Positions 56,845 through 64,000 of a stretch of 64,000 bases of DNA are shown here, piece after piece. Within the stretch, counting starts at the first letter, position 1, and each line of letters opens with the position of its first letter. Under the pieces are notes generated by a model. That model was not told the DNA's origin, did no database searches, and was given only the letters and a program-made list of their open reading frames with translations. A program made the position numbers and the translations under genes. The DNA comes from Paramoeba atlantica (lineage: Eukaryota; Discosea): the NCBI GenBank assembly GCA_977017575.1, contig CDRNVI010000069.1, positions 186,001 to 250,000 of the forward strand, written 5' to 3'.

Positions 56845-57633
56845 GTCGCAGATACAGGGGTGAACAGAAATCTTGCCCCCCCCCCGCGGAAATTTGACTT
56901 TTTTTTATCCGCTTTTGCTCATCTTTGCAGCATTCGAGAGATCTCGTTTTCCTAGCGAAGGGCTTTGCCGCCTTTTTTTCATAGGGACCCCCTGGGGCTC
57001 ATACGGCGACCCGAAAATCGACCTGAAACAAGATTTTAGAAAACTCAAATTTTGAAAATTAAGTGAGAAAATGCAGAAAATGCCGATCAGTAAGAACTAC
57101 TATACGTGATTTAAACTTACTTTAAACTACTAACTTCTATACGTGATTTAAACTTTGTAGATTAGTGCCCAGAATGTCCGCCGTCATTTTCTAATACTAT
57201 TCGGAGTCTTTTGGGTTTAGGGTTTGTAGATCTCGTTTTCACAGTTTCACATAAGGGAAAAATGTACGTGAGGGATACAAATTTGCTAAAAATCATGTTT
57301 TTTATTCCATGAGAGCTCTAAGGAGCCATTATGAAAGAAATGCAGCAAGACTATTCGCTATGAGAACGAGATTCATCAAATGCGATTAAAACGAGCAAAA
57401 GTGTGAAGGACATAATTTCATAAAACTTAAAAAAGGCGTAAAAAAATAGGTGCGTTCCAGAAAAATGGTATCTAAAAACCATGTGTTTTGGACCTAGGAG
57501 GTCCCTATGAAAAAAAGCCCCTCGCTGGGAAAACGAGATTTCTCCAATGCTGCAAAGATGAGCAAAAACGGATAAAAAAAGTCAAATTTCCGCGGGGGGG
57601 GGCAAGATTTCTGTTCACCCCTGTATCTGCGAC
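56845..57633. mobile_element. foldback TIR element of 789 bp
   Basis: The left end GTCGCAGATACAGGGGTGAA and the following sequence are repeated inverted at the right end (to 57633). The inverted repeats run about 140 bp and include the G/C-run, ATCCGCTTTTGCTCATCTTT, CGAGAGATCTCGTTTTC and CATAGGGACC. An inner TA-CAGGGGTG (56853) matches the ends of the mariner-like families at 20494 and 32612. Nothing is encoded. The TIR words are shared with 19440-20021. Confidence 0.8.
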
Positions 57634-58643
57634 TTAATTAAAGCGAAAATTTTATAGTTAAACTAATTCACCGAAACTTACTGTTTTTTAGGCATTCTGA
57701 ATGCCTCTTTAGTAGAGTATAGTGCTTTGTTTAACTCATAATCTACATACATGTAGATTTTACACAAGATGTATTTTTATCGTAATCGATGACTAGGTTG
57801 TTCAACATTTTCATGTCTCTTGGTTGTTACGTCGATCTTAAGCGTCACGGAAGAAAGTATCGTTTCTCGGCTTCGTTCTCATTCTTTCGGTTCACACACG
57901 CCTTGTCTCCGACGTAATGCAGAACCTCAAGGGAAGGTTTGCTACAAGAAGCTGCCGGATGGCACTCAATGCCGAAGAAAATTATCAGAATTTGATCTTT
58001 TTTCTACGTCGTGTAAAAGGCCTAGGAAGCACTTTTCGTACTTGGATGCTGGTAGCGGGAGGCAATTTACCACATGTTATTACTTTACTAATTGGTAGAT
58101 CCTTGCGTGCAGTGACAAGCTATCTTGCTAACATCGAATAGGTTTTCTTAATTGACCGAGCCCCTCAAAATCTCATAATTTTTCTAATGGTAGATGAAAC
58201 GTACATCGGGAAGCGGCTTGTTTCGGAAAAGAGATTTTTCGAATCCAAGAACGTTCAAGCCGGAGAAGCTGTGCCAGTATAAATACTTTCAGAGGTTTTC
58301 GAAGAAGGATGACCATTTACAAAACACCGCCGGGGCCATGTACGAAACGTATAAAAAACAAGGATAGAGTTAGACGAATTGCTCATCGGTAGCGTGTATA
58401 CCATGAGGTTTGTACCCCGTGTAAACTTCTTCTTCCAATGGAATACATCTTGTGATACTGATTCTTCCCATGTGAAATCGTATATCGAATACACCCCCTC
58501 ATAAAAGATCCTATCAACTCAACCTTTCTTTACAAAGAGACCCCTCAATAGTGAAAAGTTTTAAATTCTTGTATCCCTTCCTCAAACCAACCCTTTTTTT
58601 CATTCCCCCCAACCCCTTAGGCTACCCCCCCGCCTCCCATCCC
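57634..58643. other. intergenic, no supported gene
   Basis: Short plus-strand frames at 57820-58141 have no recognisable motifs and overlap each other in two frames. The rest is AT-rich, with a pyrimidine-rich stretch at 58560-58640 just downstream of the carrier gene on its coding strand's 3' side. Confidence 0.3.
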
Positions 58644-59534
58644 CTAATTCCCCACCCTCATCCCCAACACCCGTCGCAGTGACTCCACCAGGTACCACGA
58701 CAGGCACACCTGCGGAACCACCCGGCTCAACTCCACCGTATACCCGCGGTAGAGCCCCACCGGTCCGTTACGCCTGACCACCCCCATCGCACACGCGGCC
58801 ATACTCCCCCCGTACCTCCGCGCCCCCCCGCCGGCCCCATCCATCATCATCCGTCGCCGAATCACATCCAGCGGGAGGGTACAGGAGACACTCGCGACCC
58901 CAGCCACGCAGGAGGCCCCTAATGTCGATCCCGTCCACCCAATGGAGTCCCCATAGTTACGGAGTAACGCAAACTTTGTGGTTTCATACACAGAGAAGTG
59001 CAAGCAGAGGTCCGGGATGCGCTGCAGCACGGTGGGGGTGAGTCCCTTGTACCAGCCCCGGACCCCCTCCTCTTTTCGGATACGACCCAGGGAGGGGAGG
59101 ATGCCGTGGTAGGAGGAGTTGGGGCTCATCAGTCGGGTGCGCACGACATCGAGGGGGAAGCAGGCGACGGTGGCCACACACCCGCTGACGCCCCCGGCGA
59201 GGGTTTTCATCAGGAAACTGCTCTCCTCGACCCCGGAGAAGTCCCGGATGCGGAACTTCACGGCGTCGTAGACAAAGAGCTGGATGCCGGAGTAGGGGAA
59301 GCGGTGGACGACCATGGTGAGGTTGCCGCGGAAGAGGCCCCGGGGACCTTCTTTTTGCCACAGGGTGCGGACGGTGGGGAGGATTTGCTTGGAGGCGTCG
59401 TCGAGTTGCATCACGACGACGATACGGGAGAGCGGGGAGAGGGCGCTTTTGGCCGCGCTGTTGCCAATGCCACCGGCGAGGAAGTTCACGAGAGGGGTGT
59501 TTTCTTTTTCGGGGGTGGGGGTGGTGGTTGTCAT
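58644..59534 (-). CDS. mitochondrial carrier family (SLC25) transporter
   Basis: The 296-residue protein has the usual three repeats of about 100 residues, each with two membrane helices and a Px(D/E)xx(K/R) signature: SPLSRIVVVMQ near residue 35 (with Ser for the acidic residue), CFPLDVVRTRLM near 127 and TLPLDVIRRRMM near 220. GxxRGLFRGN, GVRGWYKGL and GPVGLYRGYT fit the (D/E)Gxxxx(W/Y)(K/R)G boxes. It sits in the inner mitochondrial membrane. The PLSR first signature and overall style suggest the CoA/nucleotide-type (SLC25A42/A16/A24-like) subgroup; the substrate is not certain. On the coding strand a pyrimidine tract ends in CACAG at 59554-59558, 19 bases before the ATG. Confidence 0.92.
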   Translation of the reverse strand: MTTTTPTPEKENTPLVNFLAGGIGNSAAKSALSPLSRIVVVMQLDDASKQILPTVRTLWQKEGPRGLFRGNLTMVVHRFPYSGIQLFVYDAVKFRIRDFSGVEESSFLMKTLAGGVSGCVATVACFPLDVVRTRLMSPNSSYHGILPSLGRIRKEEGVRGWYKGLTPTVLQRIPDLCLHFSVYETTKFALLRNYGDSIGWTGSTLGASCVAGVASVSCTLPLDVIRRRMMMDGAGGGARRYGGSMAACAMGVVRRNGPVGLYRGYTVELSRVVPQVCLSWYLVESLRRVLGMRVGN

Positions 59535-59577
59535 GGAGAGAGAGAGAGAGTGGCTGTGAAAGGGAGGAGAGGCGAAT
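59535..59577 (-). promoter_or_regulatory. likely trans-splice acceptor of the carrier gene
   Basis: On the minus strand the sequence CTCTCCTCCCTTTCACAG is followed by 19 bases (mostly CTCTCT) and the ATG at 59534. A pyrimidine tract followed by the first AG close to the start codon is the arrangement of spliced-leader acceptor sites. Confidence 0.5.
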
Positions 59578-59876
59578 AAAAATGGGGTTAAAAAGTGGTG
59601 TCGTTTGGATTAGGAGACACATTGTATAAAGCTCGCCCCCGATAGGATACACTTCCGCTATACCACAACGTTTAAAGCCTCGTTGTTATAAAATTGGCGT
59701 ACGCTCCCGATCACTCCTCTCTCTTCTGTTTCAATACCTTAAATGATTTCCGCATATCGGGCCTACCATCACATGCCAGTTTTAATACCGCGCAGTATGT
59801 TTCAACAGTGTATGTTTCAACAGTATATTCCAACAAAATATCGTTCTCCTCCTATACTAAAACCACCCCACCCACC
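59535..59876. other. short intergenic region
   Basis: Apart from the acceptor above, the region holds a GTATGTTTCAACA-type direct repeat at about 59795-59825 and no gene. Confidence 0.3.
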
Positions 59877-61616
59877 TTATGCTTTCACCCGCAACGCACC
59901 CGCAATCGTCTCCACGGCCTTTATATCCCGTATCAGATGCCCAATCGCATCCTGCATCATCTTACTCGGATCCGACGTCCGGTCCCGTGACACCGTATGA
60001 ATCGTACTCCCCTCAATATAAAAATCCAACCCATCCGGAGAGGCCATCCTCCGTGGCCCCGACAACCCACGTCCGGGGCCTCCTTTCCCCCCCCCACCCC
60101 CTGTCTCCTTCCTCCCCCGTGTCCCCACCGCACCCGAAGAAGGAGACTTTGTCTTTTTCTGTGTCGCCCCCTCTCCTTTCGACGTTGCCTTTTCCCCCCC
60201 CTCCCCCTCCCCCTGCGGCTGCTGCTGCTGGAACCCCTTATGCTTCCAACACAGCAGGTGGGCCGTCATCTCCCCCCCGCCCACTTCGGGGGCCCCGTGC
60301 AGCCCCGCGAGCCGGTCCACCCCCATCCCCCCGTACAGCCCCAGGTACGACCGCAGCACCGGCACCCACGCCTGCTGCTGCACCTCCCGGTACAGCATCA
60401 CCGCGTGGGAGGCCATCCGCACGAACGGGGAGTGGGCGTAGACGGAGTCCGCGTCCTCGGGGCGCCCCGCGGGCGTGAGGAACTTCGGGCAGGCCCTGCG
60501 GAAGGCGTGCCGGAAGGTGTCCTCCTCGTAGGTGAGCGCGAGGAGCTCCTCCGGGGGGGCGGGGAGGGCGGCCCTCAACGTGTCCTCCACGGGGGCGGGG
60601 TACAGCGTGAGCACGAGGGCGAGGGCGGCGGTGGAGTGGCGGCGGAGGGTCGCGAGGGTCTGCTGGGGGTCGGGGAGGGCGGCGTAGGTGTTGGCCCAGC
60701 GCAGGGCACGGAGCAGGAGGTGGTGGGCGTCGGGGTAGCGCCGGAGCATGAGGGCGGAGAAGCCGGCGTGGTAGTGGAGGGTGAGGCAGCAGGGGGGGAG
60801 GGCGTGGCAGGGGGCGTCGAGGCGGTCGAGGGTGGCGGGGAGGAGGAGGGGGGTGCCCTCGAGGGTGCGGAGGGCGGTGTAGTAGTCCCCGAGCTGGGTG
60901 TGGAGACGGAGGAGTTGGATGAGGGCGTAGTACCCGGTGAGGGGGAGGGGGTGGGTGAGCTCGGGGGCGTCGCAGGCGAGTAGCGCGCGGATGTTGCTGC
61001 GCTCGACGAGGTCAGTGAGGTGCTGGATGACACTTGCGGGGTTGCACACCTCCGTGGGGGGTTGGTGAAGACGGGTGGCGAGGTTGTCCCCCTCACGGTA
61101 CCGTGCGTGGCAGTAGGTTTGGGTTTGGTAAACGAACTCGTTGAGGAGGTCCCAGCTCCACTTGTTGGGGAGGGCGAGCGTAAACGTGCCCTCTTTGAGC
61201 ATACGGAAATAGTCGCGGTAGTTCTCCCACGCCTCGATGCGGACGGCGGTGGGTACGTCACGCTGCTCATGGAGGTAGCGGAAGTAGAGCTCTTTGTACA
61301 GAAAGCACGCCACGGGGTCGGTCCCGAGATGGGACTGAATGGAGGACAGCGCGGGCCACTGACGTCCCGCGGTACGCTGTGCGTTCCGCTGGTTGCTGCG
61401 CGTCCCGGCACGGTTTTTGTCGGCGCCTTTGCGGGCGGCGTTAGTCTTTTCTTCACGGGTGATGCTCGCCTCGCTTTTGTAGTGCTCCTCGGTAAGGTGA
61501 GGATAGGTGACATCGTAGAGACGAGTAATGTCTTTGATTTTCTTTTCGCGAGCAGCCGTCGAGAGATCACGTAGGAATTGTTTCACATTCTCCGGTATGG
61601 AGTCCTGTGCGGGCAT
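59877..61616 (-). CDS. EIF3L: translation initiation factor eIF3 subunit L
   Basis: eIF3l is a PCI-domain subunit of the eIF3 scaffold on the 40S ribosome. The 579-residue protein starts MPAQDSIPENVKQFLRDLS and shows the family order: AREKKIKDITRLYDVTYPHL, DPVACFLYKELYFRYLH with SWENYRDYF-like text, LPNKWSWDLLNEFVYQTQTY, then ALIQLLRLHTQLGDYYTALR and the C-terminal GLDFYIEGSTIHTVSRD. A Gly/Lys/Gln-rich linker of about 70 residues interrupts the end of the PCI region. An AG at 61626-61627 on the coding strand follows a T-rich tract nine bases before the ATG, a likely trans-splice acceptor. Confidence 0.95.
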   Translation of the reverse strand: MPAQDSIPENVKQFLRDLSTAAREKKIKDITRLYDVTYPHLTEEHYKSEASITREEKTNAARKGADKNRAGTRSNQRNAQRTAGRQWPALSSIQSHLGTDPVACFLYKELYFRYLHEQRDVPTAVRIEAWENYRDYFRMLKEGTFTLALPNKWSWDLLNEFVYQTQTYCHARYREGDNLATRLHQPPTEVCNPASVIQHLTDLVERSNIRALLACDAPELTHPLPLTGYYALIQLLRLHTQLGDYYTALRTLEGTPLLLPATLDRLDAPCHALPPCCLTLHYHAGFSALMLRRYPDAHHLLLRALRWANTYAALPDPQQTLATLRRHSTAALALVLTLYPAPVEDTLRAALPAPPEELLALTYEEDTFRHAFRRACPKFLTPAGRPEDADSVYAHSPFVRMASHAVMLYREVQQQAWVPVLRSYLGLYGGMGVDRLAGLHGAPEVGGGEMTAHLLCWKHKGFQQQQPQGEGEGGEKATSKGEGATQKKTKSPSSGAVGTRGRKETGGGGGKGGPGRGLSGPRRMASPDGLDFYIEGSTIHTVSRDRTSDPSKMMQDAIGHLIRDIKAVETIAGALRVKA

Positions 61617-61811
61617 TGTGGTTTGCTACAAGATAAAATAAATAAAAGTGCACTATCTGATCGTTTTTTTCACACAAAATACTTACAATATGCGTATCCT
61701 TGAAAGCTTCCCCATGAATACTATTTTTTTATATGAAAGACATCTCGTTCCCACACGTTTTGCATACACATGTACGAACAAAATAATCCCCGCTCACGTA
61801 CCCCCTGTTCC

Positions 61812-63251
61812 TTAAAACAAGTACCGTTTGCTATTTGGCATACCATGTACATAGGCGCTCTTCTCGTTTTTATAATACGCGGGCCACAGCGAAGTGGCAC
61901 TTTGACGTCGCGGGCGGCGATACACATCCGGCAACCCCAATTGGTGACGTTCGGCAGCAAACTCCTCCGCGGATCCAATAGCCTCAGTACGTGGCAGTGT
62001 CCGAGATTGGGCTCGGGTCGGACGTCCGTGCTCGTCTTTGGTCCCATGTAAAACTGCGGACCAGCGTCGCTGGAAAGTCCAGCGAGAGAGGCGGTAGGAG
62101 GGACGGGTGGCACTCTGTTCCTCCCGGTCCCGCTCCATTGTGCGTAGTGTGTCCTCGAAATTCGGACCCACAGTGGACTGCAGCGCACGGCTGCGGGAGA
62201 CGAACGCGGAGAGGCGCTGATCTTTTTGTTTCGCCTCCAGAGCGCGCTCGGCGGCGACCGGGTCCAGCGGCCACCTGCCCTCGGTGGGGAGCCCACCAAG
62301 GATGTGCTTCGCTGTGGTATTGAGGTCTTCCGTGAGATCACGGCAGAACTCGGGCCACTCCCCAGGTGGAGTACCATCGTGAAGCTCCACGACGCGAATC
62401 TGACTCAGGCGCTCCATGCGCCGGATCAGATTCCACTTGTAGGGATGGCGGCAGCCAGCGATAAGGGATTTCTCCCGTTTCGAGAGCGGGAAGGTCTCGG
62501 TGCCATCCCGCTCCCTTCTTTTATTCTTGTGAGCCTCCCACGCCACACGACGTCGGTCTGGGGGAAGCCGGAGAAGTGAGGTGCGCAGGAGCTCGTCGTA
62601 CTCGGTGAGCCCGATGGCACCATAGAGCACACGGTCCCGCAGCCGCCGTGGGAGGTTGCGTGCCCACAGGGGGAACACCTGCTCGTCCCCCAGCATGTAC
62701 GCATCCAGCCGGTCCTCCGGGACCATCCCGGTCTCGGACTCTATCTTCTCCCGGTACTGTGCAATCTCCCGCTCGTCGCGCTCCGCTACCCGGAGTGAGG
62801 CTTTGGCTTGCCTATAGGCCGCCCGGGTAGGGGGAGAGAGGGACTTGATGCGACGCTTTAAAGTGCGAATACGCTCATTTAGCAGTCGAGTGTGATGTCC
62901 GCGAGGCAGGGAGGGTATACCCGTATTGGACTCCGCCATCACCCCTCCAAGATCCATATCGGTGGCGATCTCCTCCTCGGCACGGGTGGTGGGGGAGGCG
63001 CCGTGACGCAGGGCCTCGTAGGCGTCAGAGGAGACCTGGGCGGAGCGCAATCGCTGGGACATACGCTCCTGGTGGCGTTCTTTGTTTTGCTCCTGCACAC
63101 CGCGAAGATAATTCCCCGGGTTCTTGGATTTGTAGCCCTCAAGGTAGTCATGACGGGGGAAGGTTCGCGGCCGACTGGTGTAGTCGTGGATTTCCGTTCG
63201 CTGCGGGTAATAAATATGATGGCGTCGGAAATGCGAGACGCTGCGTCTCAT
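61812..63251 (-). CDS. basic protein, probably mitochondrial, function unknown
   Basis: I do not recognise a family. The 479-residue protein starts MRRSVSHFRRHHIYYPQR, an arginine-rich presequence, is basic throughout with many Arg-Asp/Glu-Arg helices (LNERIRTLKRRIKSLSPPTR, ASLRVAERDEREIAQYREK), and ends SAYVHGMPNSKRYLF. High Arg/Tyr content and the lack of a catalytic motif resemble extended mitoribosomal proteins. It lies 195 bp upstream of eIF3l in the same strand order. Confidence 0.65.
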   Translation of the reverse strand: MRRSVSHFRRHHIYYPQRTEIHDYTSRPRTFPRHDYLEGYKSKNPGNYLRGVQEQNKERHQERMSQRLRSAQVSSDAYEALRHGASPTTRAEEEIATDMDLGGVMAESNTGIPSLPRGHHTRLLNERIRTLKRRIKSLSPPTRAAYRQAKASLRVAERDEREIAQYREKIESETGMVPEDRLDAYMLGDEQVFPLWARNLPRRLRDRVLYGAIGLTEYDELLRTSLLRLPPDRRRVAWEAHKNKRRERDGTETFPLSKREKSLIAGCRHPYKWNLIRRMERLSQIRVVELHDGTPPGEWPEFCRDLTEDLNTTAKHILGGLPTEGRWPLDPVAAERALEAKQKDQRLSAFVSRSRALQSTVGPNFEDTLRTMERDREEQSATRPSYRLSRWTFQRRWSAVLHGTKDEHGRPTRAQSRTLPRTEAIGSAEEFAAERHQLGLPDVYRRPRRQSATSLWPAYYKNEKSAYVHGMPNSKRYLF

Positions 63252-63618
63252 AAGGGTGACATTTTAGATAGGAACAAAGAGTGAGTTGATTTTCTATACA
63301 GTTCTGAAAGAAAATGATTGGGCGAAGCAAATAAAAACTAATATCAAAGTCAGCTAATAAGAGCTTGAAAGTACATTACTGGGTGATCCAAAAGAGTGCT
63401 ACACGTGAACGTTTAATATCATCATGGTTATTTACTATAATAGTATCATCATTTTCTATTCTACTCTAGAAGAATTACACTCGTGTCCTACTTTTCGATT
63501 AAAGGTAGTACTATTTCATTTATAAAATGATTGCCCAAAAATAAATCGAATAGAGTAAGTTATGTTGTATAAAGTGCCTTATCAGCACGAACACCTCTGG
63601 ATATTTCGGTTCCTTCAT
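63252..63618. other. intergenic, nothing recognised
   Basis: AT-rich spacer with several ACTAT/ATAGT words. No gene or repeat is supported. Confidence 0.3.
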
Positions 63619-64000
63619 TCACTGAGTCTTACAGAAACAACAAATGATCCTAAAGAAAAAATACAGTATTCGGTGTAAAAAGGATACCCCGGGACCATTC
63701 TCATGTCCCGGATCCTCTACTTCATCCTCCGGCTCCCTGTGCGTCCTTCGCACGGGAGTGACAAACTTTTGGGGTGGGATCCTCACTTTCTCTTGTTCCT
63801 CTCTAAAGGAACTTCCAAGCAGCGTGGAGGCCGTAGCCTTCTCCCTTGGGTGTGCTCGATCCGTCCCGGGGGTATCCGGTACCGAAACGGGCATCCGCTC
63901 CGGGGAAGCGAGCAGCGAGGGTCTGGAACTCTCCGAGAATTCTCCCGCCATGTGCTCCATCGGGTTTAAATTTCCAGAGGAGGTAAGAGTGCCTGAGGCA
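63619..64000 (-). CDS. 3' part of a gene cut by the window edge
   Basis: The frame has an ATG at 63960 (MEHMAGEFSESSRPSLL) but stays open to the window edge, so the gene probably begins outside. The visible part is Ser/Pro/Glu-rich and ends in a hydrophobic, Cys/Phe-rich tail (ILYFFFRIICCFCKTQ), like a C-terminal membrane anchor. No family is recognised. Confidence 0.5.
   Translation of the reverse strand, partial: ASGTLTSSGNLNPMEHMAGEFSESSRPSLLASPERMPVSVPDTPGTDRAHPREKATASTLLGSSFREEQEKVRIPPQKFVTPVRRTHREPEDEVEDPGHENGPGVSFLHRILYFFFRIICCFCKTQ

Noticed and set aside
57820-58141. Two overlapping plus-strand frames as a gene
   Set aside because: No motif, two competing frames, and surrounded by unannotated AT-rich DNA.
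59879-60983. Long plus-strand frames opposite eIF3l
   Set aside because: Shadows of a GC-rich coding strand; eIF3l on the minus strand is clear.

Overview
The window looks like nuclear DNA of a euglenozoan protist, most likely a kinetoplastid or close relative; a Perkinsela-like prokinetoplastid or a diplonemid would both fit. This is inference from four points. About twenty recognisable or mitochondrial-looking genes between 4.8 and 64 kb all lie on the minus strand. None of the recognised host genes shows a cis-intron. Several start codons have a pyrimidine tract and an AG just upstream, as in spliced-leader trans-splicing. Many products are mitochondrial RNA or ribosome-type proteins, including six members of one divergent paralogous family whose short motifs resemble winged-helix repeats of kinetoplastid mitochondrial RNA-processing proteins. 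A PCIF1-like cap methyltransferase also fits. No rRNA, CRISPR or confident tRNA gene was seen.

Layout, left to right. 0-4.8 kb: plus-strand hypothetical reading frames and broken retroelement pieces, so this may be a convergent strand switch. 4.8-18.6 kb: frataxin, alanyl-tRNA synthetase, a TFIP11/Ntr1-like protein, eIF1A and three paralogs of the mitochondrial family. 18.6-26.7 kb: accessory DNA packed with TIR elements, a hAT-like MITE, a mariner remnant, a 211-bp tandem repeat and a LINE piece. 26.7-30.7 kb: two more paralogs. 30.9-43.4 kb: accessory DNA with a RLE-type LINE of about 4.7 kb (three reading frames, a 2A-like motif) on the minus strand, cut by a mariner element that is itself cut by a hairpin-ended element. 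43.5-64 kb: the sixth paralog, a pseudouridine-synthase-like protein lacking its catalytic Asp, a small U1-type zinc-finger protein, a coiled-coil protein, a PRORP-like protein without its nuclease domain, the PCIF1-like protein, a PPR-like mitochondrial protein, an LRR protein, a mitochondrial carrier, eIF3l, a basic mitochondrial-type protein and the 3' part of a gene cut by the window edge.

Together the host genes form one long directional cluster, presumably polycistronic, dominated by mitochondrial RNA metabolism and translation (wHTH-type family, pseudouridine-synthase-like, PRORP-like, PPR, carrier, frataxin, AlaRS) mixed with cytosolic translation and mRNA factors (eIF1A, eIF3l, PCIF1-like, TFIP11-like). 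The accessory blocks interrupt the cluster without changing its direction. The most interesting host candidates are the nuclease-less PRORP-like protein, the PCIF1-like enzyme with an altered active-site motif, the apparently dead pseudouridine synthase and the paralog cluster. The most interesting mobile DNA is the 2A-bearing LINE and the hairpin-ended repeat family.
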